From assembly GCA_029260455.1 (NCBI GenBank), contig JAJDDF010000009.1, positions 1 through 64,000 of the forward strand: a stretch of DNA of 64,000 nucleotides, given 5' to 3'. Position 1 is the first letter of the stretch; each line of letters starts with the position of its first letter. The notes below the pieces were generated by a model. The model ran no database searches. It saw only the letters and a program-made list of their open reading frames with translations, and was not told where the DNA came from. The DNA comes from Phycisphaerales bacterium. Its GTDB lineage: Bacteria > Planctomycetota > Phycisphaerae > Phycisphaerales > UBA1924. Shown here piece after piece: positions 8,003 to 16,533 of this stretch. A program made the translations under genes and the position numbers.

Positions 8003-9431
8003 ATGAAACGGTTCGTCGCACTGGCGCGCGTCAGCTCCCGTGAGCAAGAACGCGAGGGCTTCTCTCTTGCCGTACAGGAGACCGCGCTGCGGCAGTACGT
8101 CGATGCCGCTGGCGGCGAGCTTGTCCGGTTCTTCCGTATTGCTGAGACGGCCAGTCGCGGCGAAGAACGCAAGACCTTTCGTGAGATGGTCGCCTACGCC
8201 AAGAAGCACGCCGAAGAACTCGATGCGCTGCTCTTTTACAAGGTGGACAGGGCGGCACGCAACCTTTTTGACTATGTGGAACTTGAACGGCTGGAAAGCG
8301 AATACGGTCTGGCCTTCATCTCTGTCTCCCAGCAGACGGACAACAATCCTGCCGGGCGCATGATGCGGCGGACGTTGGCGAATATGGCGAGCTTTTACAC
8401 TGAGCAGCAATCCGTCGATGTGCGCGAAGGTCTTGCCCGGCGTGTGCAAGAGGGCTGGTTCGTCAGCAAGGCTCCATACGGCTACAAGAATGTCCGCAGA
8501 GATGGCCGTTCCATCAGCGCAATTGATTCTCCCGCTGCTGCCAACGTGAAGCGCATCTTTCACCTCTATGCCTATGAACCTTTGACCCTTGATGCCCTGC
8601 GCGTGCGATTGGCGGATGAGGGGCATCACCTACCGTCTCAATCAGCTGCGATTTGCCCGCAGCAAACTCCATGCAATGCTTTCGGATCGCTCCTACATCG
8701 GCGAGGTGCCCTTCAAGGGGCAGTGGTATCCCGGCAAGCAAGACCCCCTCATCGACAGGGGAACCTGGGAGCGCGTACAAGCGCTCCTCGGTGGCCACGT
8801 CTACCACTCGCACCAAATGACCTTCGCCAGCGAAGCGATCACCTGCGCACATTGCGGCCGCGCCATCACTGGCGAAACCAAGACCAAACAAACCAAATCA
8901 GGTGAGCGGCAATACATCTACTACCGCTGCAGCGGCTACACCGCCAAGGGCCATCCAAGGGTTCGCGTCACCGAAGCCGAACTCGATCGTCAGATGCTTG
9001 CCATCTTCGATCGCATGCGTGTGGAGGACGATGAGGTCCGGGAGTGGTTCCGCCTCGTGTTGCACTCCCAAACGCAGGACGCGCAGTCCGAAGCGAAATC
9101 CAAGCGCACTGAACTCACCAGACAAGCCTCATTACTCACAACCCAGCAGGATCGGCTGCTCAATATGCGCCTCGCTGAAGAAATCGACGAGCAAGCCTTC
9201 GCGCGCAAACACACCGAACTCCGTGATCGGCTCGCTTCCATCAAGTTGCAACTGGATGTGCTGGACCGCTCTAACGATGAAAACGCCGAGCTGGCGTGCA
9301 AAGTGTTTGAACTTTCACAAACCCTGCGTGAGCAATGGGTTGAGGCCGACTACCACGCCAAGCGCCGATTGCTCGAAATCGTGTGTTTGAACTGCACCCT
9401 CGACGGCGCAAGTCTAGTGCCTGTCCTGTAA
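8003..9431 (+). pseudogene. Large serine recombinase, frameshifted
   Basis: Together the two frames encode about 475 aa of a large serine recombinase. The first frame (8003 to about 8620) has the resolvase catalytic domain: ALARVSSREQEREGFSL with the nucleophilic Ser, then FYKVDRAARNLFDY. The start of the recombinase domain (APYGYKNVRRDGRSI) follows. The second frame (about 8621-9431) continues with ITYRLNQLRFARSKLHAMLS, the zinc-ribbon cysteines (CAHCGRAI ... YYRCSG) and a long coiled coil. The join falls at the GGGG run 8620-8623; removing one G gives DEG-ITYR in a continuous frame. This may be a true mutation, a sequencing error or a rare +1 shift. Large serine recombinases integrate or excise mobile DNA. 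The gene ends 50 bp from a tRNA gene, a common attachment position. Confidence 0.85.
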
Positions 9432-9436
9432 TGAGA

Positions 9437-9470
9437 AAGCCCTTCGACACACTCGCCGAAGGGCTTCTTT
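9437..9470. terminator. Bidirectional terminator between recombinase and tRNA-Pro
   Basis: AAGCCCTTCG (9437-9446) and CGAAGGGCTT (9457-9466) form a 10-bp perfect stem with a 10-base loop. Short T-rich runs lie on the 3' side of each strand. It can end both the recombinase transcript and the minus-strand tRNA transcript. Confidence 0.75.
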
Positions 9471-9480
9471 CGCAAACAAG

Positions 9481-9554
9481 TCGGGGCGACAGGATTTGAA
9501 CCTGCGACCTTTTGACCCCCAGTCAAACGCGCTACCAAGCTGCGCTACGCCCCG
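9481..9554 (-). tRNA. tRNA-Pro(GGG)
   Basis: The minus strand reads a complete 74-nt cloverleaf. The acceptor stem pairs CGGGGCG with CGCCCCG and has discriminator A. The D-arm is GCGCAGCTTGGTAGCGC. The anticodon stem TTTGA/TCAAA closes a CTGGGGG loop with anticodon GGG, and the T-arm contains GGTTCAAATCC. The CCA end is not encoded. A serine recombinase lies 50 bp from its 3' end, on the side where integrative elements usually insert. Confidence 0.93.
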
Positions 9555-9678
9555 AATCCTTTTCTCTCTCAGTCCATATGCCCCGCCGCAAGCAGGGTGC
9601 ATCACCGTAGCACCGGGTCCGGGTTTGGGCAACGTCGGCCCCGGCCGCAAACCGGTCTCATCTTCAAATCCACCCCCA

Positions 9679-10464
9679 CTAGCGCACGCCGAAAAGGCGG
9701 TCGTGTTCGGCTCGTGCGTGACATCGCATGCACGATTCGATGCGGCCAGCATCGAGCACAGTTTGACCGTCAGGAGTGGTGGCTGCGTAGACCCACCCTT
9801 CGTCAGTGCCGGGAGTCGACGGGTCCAGCTTGAACATTATGAACAAGCCGGCGGGCTCGCCAGTTCGGAAAAACGTGCCGTCCGCTGTGCGCGCGTACTC
9901 CGCGGGGAAAAGACGCCGCTCCGGATCATTCACCAGCCGCTCCGGCTCCTCGCTGGCGGGAACCCGCTCCGGCACGAACGCCTCCTTCACAAGCGCCTGT
10001 CCAATCGCCGCCTTCCATGGGGTGACTTCAGTATTAGGCTGACCACCAATCTGCCGGTAATAATGCGAGTACCGCAAAGAGGCATAGTCATTCGCGTCCT
10101 TGGCAAAGAGGAAGTAGAGCTTTCTGCCGTGGGTGGATGGGTCATCGCTGGAGGATTGCTGAACACCAGACGCGCGGGGCATGGCGCACGCCAAAGGTGA
10201 CCAATTCAACCGGTCCGACACGCGGATGAACTGCCAGTAGCCTCGGGCAATTTCGAGGACCTGTTCGTCAAAGAGGCTGGGCTGCCGCGCACTTTGGGGC
10301 GACGAATTGGGAGAAGGCGTAGGATCGGTGGCTGACGACGTGGTTTGAGTCTGCGGCTGACTTGCCGGCTCGGGAGCGACCGGCCGGCCGCAACAGGAGA
10401 AGACAATCGCCGATGCCATGACGCCAAGGGTGCCAAGACTCGTTCGCCAGTTGCTCTTGGGCAT
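9679..10464 (-). CDS. Cytochrome P460-like haem lipoprotein
   Basis: A 261-aa exported protein. Its signal ends in a lipobox-like VFSCC, so Cys24 or Cys25 is probably lipidated. A Pro/Ser/Thr/Gln-rich linker (residues 27-65) leads to a domain with GRKLYFLFAKD ... WVYAATTPDG ... CMRCH near residue 244. A single C-terminal CxxCH preceded by a W-V-Y-A-x-T-x-D-G segment is the pattern of the cytochrome P460/c'-beta family, which binds c-type haem in the periplasm. Members act on hydroxylamine or bind NO, but the substrate here cannot be told from sequence. It is transcribed alone toward the tRNA gene. Confidence 0.7.
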   Translation of the reverse strand: MPKSNWRTSLGTLGVMASAIVFSCCGRPVAPEPASQPQTQTTSSATDPTPSPNSSPQSARQPSLFDEQVLEIARGYWQFIRVSDRLNWSPLACAMPRASGVQQSSSDDPSTHGRKLYFLFAKDANDYASLRYSHYYRQIGGQPNTEVTPWKAAIGQALVKEAFVPERVPASEEPERLVNDPERRLFPAEYARTADGTFFRTGEPAGLFIMFKLDPSTPGTDEGWVYAATTPDGQTVLDAGRIESCMRCHARAEHDRLFGVR

Positions 10465-10571
10465 CTATTGATTCTATCCGCCCGCGGGCCCGTCCACATC
10501 ACCTGCCCCATTTCTTCTCCGCTGACCGGTGCCCGTCGCCTCATCTCAAATTCCTTCTCAAGATGTCTTCT

Positions 10572-10599
10572 TTGCGATTTCCCCTTTCTCTGCTACACT
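10572..10599 (+). promoter_or_regulatory. Sigma-70-type promoter of rpsB-tsf
   Basis: TTGCGA (10572-10577) and TACACT (10594-10599) are 16 bases apart, with an extended -10 TGC just before TACACT. The predicted transcript has a leader of about 230 nt before rpsB, room for autogenous control by S2. The rest of the gap 10465-10837 holds no gene that I can support. Confidence 0.5.
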
Positions 10600-10837
10600 G
10601 TCCCTGTTGGGCTCTGATCCAGACCGGTCGGGGCTCTCGCGGTGTCGGCGAATGGTGTGCGGCCGATCCGGGGATGGATCAATCAATAATCGCTGACTGG
10701 CTTTTTGGGCCATGTCATTCTGAAGCGACCTTGCGCGGGCGTGGTCGGCATCGAGACAGGCAACTGTTTCGCTTGTCGATGTCGGTCTCTTGCTCGCGGG
10801 ATTCGCTGCACAAAAAAGAAGTAGGGACAGTTCCGTC

Positions 10838-11716
10838 ATGGCCGACACAAATCCACAATCGCTTGTGAAAGACCTCGTTGAAGCAGGCATCCACTTTGGT
10901 CAGCGTTCCAGCAACTGGAACCCGCGCATGGGCCGCTTCATCTATGGCAAACGCAATGCGATTCATATTATTGACATCAAGGAAACCATCAAGGGCCTGC
11001 TGCTTGCGCGCAAGTTCCTGACCAGCGTCACCGCGTCCGGCAAAGACGTGTGCTTCGTTGGCACCAAACGCCAGGCGCGCGATGTGCTCCAGCAGCGCGT
11101 CGGCGATATCGGCATGCACTGGGTCACCGAACGATGGCTTGGCGGCACCTTCACAAACTTCCGCACGATTCGCTCTCGTCTCAAGAGGCTCGAAGAGCTT
11201 GAAGCCATCGAAGAAGCTGACAATTTCCAGAGCTATTCCAAAAAGATGGAATCGCAGCTTCGCCGCGAGATGCGCAAGATCAAGCGCAACCTGCAGGGCA
11301 TTCGCAACATGTCAAAGCTGCCCGGCGCTTTGGTTGTGATTGATGTCCGCCGCGAACACAACGCCCTTCTTGAAGCACGCAAGCTTGGCATCCCCACCAT
11401 CTGCCTGATCGATACCGATGGCAACCCGGAACTTGCAGATATTCCCATCCCGGGCAATGACGATTCGATGCGCTCGATCGATGTCGTCGTGCGGGAACTG
11501 TGTATTGCCATTACCGATGGCAAAACACAGCGCGTCACAGCCACCGGCAATCGCGATGCCGCTGAAGGTACGGCGGGCGACAATCAGCCTCGCCGCAGTT
11601 CACGCGCCCAGTTCCGCGCAGCAGACACAACACCGGCGCCATCGGATGATGCCGAAAGCCCTGCCTCTGTCGTGACCACGCCCGCTGGGGCTCCTGCGCC
11701 TGCGACTCAGAACTGA
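10838..11716 (+). CDS. rpsB: 30S ribosomal protein S2
   Basis: A 292-aa S2 protein of the small ribosomal subunit. Diagnostic segments are LVEAGIHFGQRSSNWNPRM at residues 10-28, VCFVGTKRQARDV, and WLGGTFTNFRTI. The family's central coiled coil follows (residues 105-150), and then the LGIPTICLIDTDGNPELADIPIPGNDDS stretch. The start at 10838 (MADTNPQSL) gives the usual S2 N-terminus; an upstream in-frame ATG at 10790 adds non-S2 sequence. A Pro/Ala/Thr-rich tail of about 50 residues extends beyond the conserved core. It is followed by tsf, the usual bacterial partner. Confidence 0.97.
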   Translation: MADTNPQSLVKDLVEAGIHFGQRSSNWNPRMGRFIYGKRNAIHIIDIKETIKGLLLARKFLTSVTASGKDVCFVGTKRQARDVLQQRVGDIGMHWVTERWLGGTFTNFRTIRSRLKRLEELEAIEEADNFQSYSKKMESQLRREMRKIKRNLQGIRNMSKLPGALVVIDVRREHNALLEARKLGIPTICLIDTDGNPELADIPIPGNDDSMRSIDVVVRELCIAITDGKTQRVTATGNRDAAEGTAGDNQPRRSSRAQFRAADTTPAPSDDAESPASVVTTPAGAPAPATQN

Positions 11717-11807
11717 CCGGCACTCACTTGTTTCGATATTTCAACACACTGACCCGCGCGGCAATGCTTCCGCGCACTCCTCAAACCGACCTTTCGGAGA
11801 CGCCCAT

Positions 11808-12626
11808 ATGACCGCCACGATCAGCGCTAAAGAAGTGATGAACCTCCGTCATAAGACGGGCCTGTCCATGATGGAGTGCAAGAAGGCGCTCCTTGAAACA
11901 AGTGGCGACATGGTTGCCGCCGAAGATGCACTTCGTCTCAAGATGAAGGGCAAGATGGACACGCGCACCGATCGCGCTGCAGGTGAAGGTCGCATCGCAA
12001 TCAAGATCGCAGGCGATGGCACCAGCGCCGTGATCTGTGAACTTCGGGCCGAGACCGACTTCACTGCGAAAAATGAAGAGTTCGCTGCCGCAATTGATCG
12101 GGTTGCAGAACTCGCCCTTGCTTCTCCCGCAGGAGATGTCCCGACCAACGCAGAAGTGGACACCATGATCGATCAGCTTCGCATCAAAACGGGCGAGAAT
12201 ATCTCCGTCGCTCGCTGCACAAAGCTCGATGCCGGTGCAGATGGTTCATTTGGCACCTATGTTCATCACGATGGTAAGACTGGTGTCCTGCTGCATTGCC
12301 AGGGCACTGTTTCAAATGAAACTGCACGCGATATCTGCATGCATATCACCGCAGCAGTCCCCCGCCCGGAAGGCGTATCGCGCGATGACATTCCTGCAGA
12401 CGTGATCGAGCGCCAGCGGAAGCTTGCGATGGACCTCGCTCTCCAAGAGGGCAAGCCCGAAGAAATTGCAGCAAAGATCGTCGAGGGCAAGGTCAACAAG
12501 CTCTACGCCGACCTCGCGCTCATCGAACAGCCCTTTGTGAAAGACCCGAGCACCAAGATCAAGGATCTGCTCGGCGCCGATGGGTCGGTCAAGGCATTCT
12601 TGCGCTGGGGCGTCGGACAGGACTGA
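11808..12626 (+). CDS. tsf: Translation elongation factor Ts
   Basis: EF-Ts is the nucleotide exchange factor for EF-Tu, here 272 aa. The N-terminal UBA-like domain (residues 5-50) has VMNLRHKTGLSMMECKKAL, the EF-Tu-contacting element. The core follows with TAKNEEFAAAI, a variant of the family's TDFVAKN motif, and IVEGKVNKLYADLALIEQPF near residues 225-245. The ATG follows CGGAGA. It is the second gene after rpsB. Confidence 0.96.
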   Translation: MTATISAKEVMNLRHKTGLSMMECKKALLETSGDMVAAEDALRLKMKGKMDTRTDRAAGEGRIAIKIAGDGTSAVICELRAETDFTAKNEEFAAAIDRVAELALASPAGDVPTNAEVDTMIDQLRIKTGENISVARCTKLDAGADGSFGTYVHHDGKTGVLLHCQGTVSNETARDICMHITAAVPRPEGVSRDDIPADVIERQRKLAMDLALQEGKPEEIAAKIVEGKVNKLYADLALIEQPFVKDPSTKIKDLLGADGSVKAFLRWGVGQD

Positions 12627-12666
12627 GTGCGCTGTACTCGTGAATGCCACATTACAACAAGGCCCG

Positions 12667-13107
12667 ATGGCGCTTGGTATGCCCAAACGGGTGCCGTTCG
12701 CACATCGCCGGTGGGCGGGCATCATCGCGCTCGGGTGCCTCACGGTGCTCGTCGTTGCCGCTGTTCTGCGCCCTGATCCCTCCGGCATGGGCACCCACCA
12801 ACAGTTGGGGCTCCCCCCGTGCGGCTTCAAAAGCGTCTTTGGTCTGCCTTGCCCCACCTGCGGCATGACAACCTCATTTACCAATGCTGCCCATGCCCAC
12901 CCGGTCGCGGCGGTGCAAGCGCAACCCTTCGGGGCCATTCTCGCGCTGATTTCGGCGATCACCTTCTGGCTTTCGCTGCATGTCGCGATCACGGGGTCGA
13001 CTCTGGGCCTGACTGCGGGGCAGTTGATCGGCCCGCGCCTGCCCTGGCTGCTCATTGGAGGTCTTTTGGCCGGCTGGAGCTATACACTGCTCACCGCGCA
13101 CACCTGA
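12667..13107 (+). CDS. DUF2752 membrane protein
   Basis: A 146-aa integral membrane protein. Its signature is LPPCGFKSVFGLPCPTCGMTTSF around residues 50-72, matching DUF2752, where two cysteine pairs sit just before a membrane helix. Three hydrophobic helices lie near residues 18-38, 88-108 and 122-142. The start is uncertain: 12667 keeps the reading clear of the tsf stop, while an ATG at 12679 and a GTG at 12640 are alternatives. Function of the family is not established. Confidence 0.75.
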   Translation: MALGMPKRVPFAHRRWAGIIALGCLTVLVVAAVLRPDPSGMGTHQQLGLPPCGFKSVFGLPCPTCGMTTSFTNAAHAHPVAAVQAQPFGAILALISAITFWLSLHVAITGSTLGLTAGQLIGPRLPWLLIGGLLAGWSYTLLTAHT

Positions 13108-13144
13108 TTTGGGAACCGCACACCCGAATTGCCCCAATAGGAAA

Positions 13145-13846
13145 ATGACCTTGAGCTTCACCCACCCCAACCCGATCCGCACTATCCGGCGAGTCCTCGC
13201 GGTGGCGCTGGGTGCAGTTGCCTTGATGTGCCTCACCGGGTGCTGGATCCCGGCGCTCGTCGGGGGGATGGCCCAGAGCGCGCATGAAACGGGCAGCACG
13301 CTGAAATTCGCAGAATATGAAGACCTCATGGGCAACGACTACGCGGTCGTCGTCAAAGTGACGCGCGGTATCGCCGGCGAATTCCCCTCACTTGCGGGCG
13401 TGATGACCAACGCAATCGCCCGACGAATGGTGACGTCCAACGACAAGATTCAGGCGACAGGCTTTGTGCCGGGTGCCCTAGTGCTCGAATTTCAATATTC
13501 CACGCCCTCGTGGGAGGCATGGACCTATGGAAAACTTGCACAACACTTCGGCGTAACGCGCCTGATCATCGTCGACATACATGAATTCCGTCTCTATGAG
13601 CCGGGCAACCGTTACGTCTGGAATGGACGCGTCGCGGTGCGCATCGGCATCGTTGATGCAGATGACCCTGGCGCAGTTGATTTCAGCTTCACCAAGGATT
13701 TATACATCCGCTATCCCGACGATGATGGCTACACGATGAATGACATGTCCACCAACAACGTTATTGCGAATCTTCAGGAGCGCGTGGCCAATCGCGTGGC
13801 ATGGACTTTCTTTGATCATGAAGAACCGAACATTATTCCATATTGA
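13145..13846 (+). CDS. Lipoprotein of unknown function (first of a pair)
   Basis: A 233-aa lipoprotein. The ATG at 13145 follows AGGA and opens a signal peptide ending in LMCLTGC (lipobox LTGC). The mature part is compact, with YGKLAQHFGVTRLIIVDIHEFRLY and VWNGRVAVRIGIVDAD. It ends in NNVIANLQERVANRVAWTFFDHEEPN. The pattern resembles periplasmic lipoproteins that share a fold with TolB N-terminal domains, but I cannot assign it firmly. It overlaps the next gene by 29 bases, so the two are probably co-translated. Confidence 0.6.
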   Translation: MTLSFTHPNPIRTIRRVLAVALGAVALMCLTGCWIPALVGGMAQSAHETGSTLKFAEYEDLMGNDYAVVVKVTRGIAGEFPSLAGVMTNAIARRMVTSNDKIQATGFVPGALVLEFQYSTPSWEAWTYGKLAQHFGVTRLIIVDIHEFRLYEPGNRYVWNGRVAVRIGIVDADDPGAVDFSFTKDLYIRYPDDDGYTMNDMSTNNVIANLQERVANRVAWTFFDHEEPNIIPY

Positions 13847-14492
13847 TGTCGCACTCGCGTGTGCAGCGCTTGTCGGCGTTGCACTCATACTGTGCGCCGG
13901 GTGCAACATCGTTGGGCCAATCGCATTTATCATCGAAGGCCCGCCCACAAACCCGTCAGTTGCTGCCCTTGATGCCAACCGCGCCACAGTTGTTTTCATA
14001 GATGATCGCAACAGCAGATTGCCCAAACGCTCGCTGCGCAGCACAATTGCAAGCACCGCAGAACAACTGCTCCTTGATAAAGGCATCATCACAAAGGGAA
14101 ATATGATTGCAGCGTCATCTGTCATGCGCGCTGCCTCATCGGAATCCGGCGACTCACCTATGAGCATTGTCGATCTTGGGCGCGAGGTGGGCGCAGAAGT
14201 CATTATTTATGTCGATGTGCAAGTCTTTACCTTGTCACTCGACGGTGCGAGCAAGTCGCCGGCGGCCAATCTTGATGTCAAGATTTTCGACACTGTCGCC
14301 AACACGCGCCTCTGGCCCGATGCTGACACGGGCTACCCGTTGGTCATTCGTGTGCCCACATCACAAGGCCAGGTGTTCGGCATGTCCCTCTCTGAACGGT
14401 CCACCGCTGAACGTCAGTTCGCACAGCGCATCGGCATGCGCATCGCACAACTCTTCTATGATACCCCGCGTACCACCGGCCTTGGCAAATGA
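13818..14492 (+). CDS. Lipoprotein of unknown function (second of a pair)
   Basis: A 224-aa exported protein. The start at 13818 gives a signal sequence ending in LILCAGC (lipobox CAGC). The mature protein has VVFIDDRNSRLPKRSLRSTIASTAEQLL, VDLGREVGAEVIIYVDVQVFTL and a C-terminal QFAQRIGMRIAQLFYD helix. The layout parallels the preceding lipoprotein, including a final amphipathic helix ending in F/Y plus D, so the two may be diverged relatives. Its stop overlaps the start of the glycosyltransferase-like gene (ATGA). Confidence 0.6.
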   Translation: MKNRTLFHIDVALACAALVGVALILCAGCNIVGPIAFIIEGPPTNPSVAALDANRATVVFIDDRNSRLPKRSLRSTIASTAEQLLLDKGIITKGNMIAASSVMRAASSESGDSPMSIVDLGREVGAEVIIYVDVQVFTLSLDGASKSPAANLDVKIFDTVANTRLWPDADTGYPLVIRVPTSQGQVFGMSLSERSTAERQFAQRIGMRIAQLFYDTPRTTGLGK

Positions 14493-15508
14493 AACCCCCC
14501 GCTGACCGCCTGACCATCGCTCACCTGATCGCACCGCGCAGCGCAGGTGATCCTGCATGCGCTGCGTGTGCTGCGATGGTCAAACATGCGCCTGACTGGG
14601 CGCACCACAGTGTCATCGCAGCGATGCACTCAGATGATGAACCCCGCTATCAACTTCTGGGACTGCAACCAGCCCATCGCATCTCTCCCGGTGCGACTGC
14701 ATCACTGTCGCGCTCGCGCCAACTGACGCACATCTGGCGCACTCTTGGCGACCCGCCCGACATTCTCCTCGTCTGGCCTGGCATGCCCTTGCCCGCGCCA
14801 GTCACAGGTACAACTATTCTCAGCACCAATCGCCTCGATGCAGGTCCGTGGCCTGTCGATTGTGCCCTCATCGATGCGCATGATCGCGAAGAAGTGCGCA
14901 CCGCATGGGATGTCCCAGCTGGTGCGCACGCTATCGTTGCAATTGCTGAACCCGCCGCCGCGTGCGATGCCTGGATCGCGTCATTTCTCGGCGCGGTGAT
15001 GACTCTCAGCACCCCCCCCCTCTGGGCCATTGTGCCCGCCGGCGCCGACCAGATTGATCGCGGGCTGCGCTTTGCAGAACGCCATCGCCATGCATGGCAG
15101 ATGATTGTTGATGATGCACCGCTACCACGCCTGCTTGCGGGCGCCGATGCCGCAGTTCATGCGCTCTCGCAAACGTGGGGACAATCTTCGATGCGCGCGC
15201 GTGCCGATGGGCTTGCATGGGCCGCTGCCCACGCCCTGCCCGTGATTACCGAGGACTCATCTGCGATCGATAACAGCACCCCATATCTCTCACTTGCGCG
15301 CATCACGCCGCAGAATAATCGCAAGGAACTGGCCCACGCGGTAAGCCGAAGCCTGCTTGATGACAAAGCCGATGCCCGGGGGGAACTGGCTCGTTCGATT
15401 CGCACCGCGTGTGATCCGTTGACGTACTCACGCCGGGCGCATGAACACCTGCGCACACTTGCACCCATCCATCGGCTGGCCAATGAATCAGCCGAATCGC
15501 TTCACTGA
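14489..15508 (+). CDS. GT-B-like glycosyltransferase homologue
   Basis: A 339-aa cytoplasmic protein overlapping the preceding stop by four bases. Two Rossmann-like halves are suggested, with breaks around residue 165. The second half contains LLAGADAAVHALSQTWG ... DGLAWAAAHALPVITED (residues about 210-255), the spacing seen in the donor-binding half of GT4-like enzymes. The N-terminal half is shorter than in typical GT4 proteins. A run of nine C bases near 15012-15020 lies inside the gene and could slip, but the frame is intact. No substrate can be proposed. Confidence 0.5.
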   Translation: MKPPADRLTIAHLIAPRSAGDPACAACAAMVKHAPDWAHHSVIAAMHSDDEPRYQLLGLQPAHRISPGATASLSRSRQLTHIWRTLGDPPDILLVWPGMPLPAPVTGTTILSTNRLDAGPWPVDCALIDAHDREEVRTAWDVPAGAHAIVAIAEPAAACDAWIASFLGAVMTLSTPPLWAIVPAGADQIDRGLRFAERHRHAWQMIVDDAPLPRLLAGADAAVHALSQTWGQSSMRARADGLAWAAAHALPVITEDSSAIDNSTPYLSLARITPQNNRKELAHAVSRSLLDDKADARGELARSIRTACDPLTYSRRAHEHLRTLAPIHRLANESAESLH

Positions 15509-16533
15509 GTCCCAGTGCGTGGCGCAACGTTCAGGGCCACATTCGCAGGTCCATTTTCTATGACGACCCCCGCGGGCAGCGCCTTGAGACGCCCGCCATC
15601 GCGAATGAACCACGCAATGGCAATCTGCATGGGCCCCTCGCGCAAATCCGCCGGCACCACATCCACCACACCGATCACAGGTGTCGCGTTCGAGCGGATG
15701 CGCTCGATCGCCTCTTCCGGCCCGCGCGCTCGCGCCCGCACCACCGCGGGCTCAAGCGTTAGTGTCCACGCGTCAAACGTGCTGGGCGGGGTCACAATAC
15801 CGATCACCACACTCGGCAATTCAACTTGCGCAGTGGTCCGGCGGACTATGAATGACACTGTGACACGCGATGTTGGAAGTGGGCGCACGCCGCGCACGCC
15901 GCGCAGTTCAAGAGGCAACACAAGCTGCGTTGCCTGACGCTGCACTTGCTCGCCGGGCGGCAAATCCATGAGTTCCGCAGGATCAACGGCCGCGATAATC
16001 TGATACTGCACTGCATCGGCGGCAAGACGCGCAGGCATCGTCACCTCAATCGAAGAAGGCGACATCTGTGGTGTCCCATCCAGATCAAGTTCGCCAACAT
16101 CCGCAACGATCGACACCGCAACCTTCTGCAAGCGGATGACTTCAATCATGACCCGCGCCGGGCGTGTCGAAATCACCTCAACACCCGATGACATCACCGC
16201 TTCCAGTGCAGAAATGATTTCTGCAATGTCCACGTCATAAGTTCCATCTTCGCGCCCCGAAAATCCCGCCTGCTCCGGTGAAATGCGCTGCAGTTCACTC
16301 AGGCTTTCGCGCGCCGCCTGCACCGCAGATTGAGCGCCGCGCAATTCAACATCCACTTCACCGGTGAAATCTTCGGGCCGCACCAGTTCCAGTTTATCCC
16401 GGTCGGCATCCGGTACATAAAAACTCACGCGCACCGTCTCGCGCGCTTCGGTCAGGCTGCCTTGCTCGGCGACCATCCAGATCGCTACCGAAATGATCGT
16501 TATCAAAATAGCTGTTCGAATGCGCCCAATCAT
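15502..16533 (-). CDS. cdaR: YbbR-domain protein, CdaR-like
   Basis: A 343-aa protein with an N-terminal membrane anchor (AILITIISVAIWMVAEQ) and extracytoplasmic YbbR-like repeats. Blocks such as VRVSFYVPDADRDKLELV, VEVISTRPARVMIEVIRLQKVAVSI and VDLPPGEQVQRQATQL-type stretches are spread over residues 30-330. YbbR proteins next to diadenylate cyclase (CdaR) bind and modulate CdaA. The ATG overlaps the cdaA stop (ATGA), which supports a functional pair. I give the symbol by synteny and domain, not by full-length identity. Confidence 0.8.
   Translation of the reverse strand: MIGRIRTAILITIISVAIWMVAEQGSLTEARETVRVSFYVPDADRDKLELVRPEDFTGEVDVELRGAQSAVQAARESLSELQRISPEQAGFSGREDGTYDVDIAEIISALEAVMSSGVEVISTRPARVMIEVIRLQKVAVSIVADVGELDLDGTPQMSPSSIEVTMPARLAADAVQYQIIAAVDPAELMDLPPGEQVQRQATQLVLPLELRGVRGVRPLPTSRVTVSFIVRRTTAQVELPSVVIGIVTPPSTFDAWTLTLEPAVVRARARGPEEAIERIRSNATPVIGVVDVVPADLREGPMQIAIAWFIRDGGRLKALPAGVVIENGPANVALNVAPRTGTQ

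Larger units (their letters stand above)
4002..9480. mobile_element. Candidate integrated element beside tRNA-Pro
   Basis: The genes are a DUF1232-like protein, a ParB-like protein, a VirD4-like ATPase, a membrane protein, two small proteins and a serine recombinase. All lie on the plus strand, with overlapping or near-contiguous ends, and finish next to tRNA-Pro. This gene content is typical of integrative elements rather than housekeeping loci. The left boundary is uncertain: it could lie anywhere between the truncated RHS gene and 4002. I could not find a copy of the tRNA 3' end at the left side by eye, so no att sites are claimed. Confidence 0.4.

Noticed and set aside
8589-9431. A separate second recombinase-like gene starting at 8589
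   Set aside because: Its first residues are the out-of-frame shadow of the upstream part; real similarity begins at the ITYR segment, so it is the second half of one frameshifted gene.
10600-10837. Riboswitch in the long rpsB leader
   Set aside because: No recognisable conserved fold by eye; a ribosomal-protein leader is more likely.
12580-12666. An upstream start for the DUF2752 gene
   Set aside because: It would overlap the tsf coding end by 47 bases and add a non-hydrophobic stretch unlike the family.
15010-15022. Frameshift at the run of nine C bases
   Set aside because: The reading frame and the GT-B-like features continue correctly on both sides.
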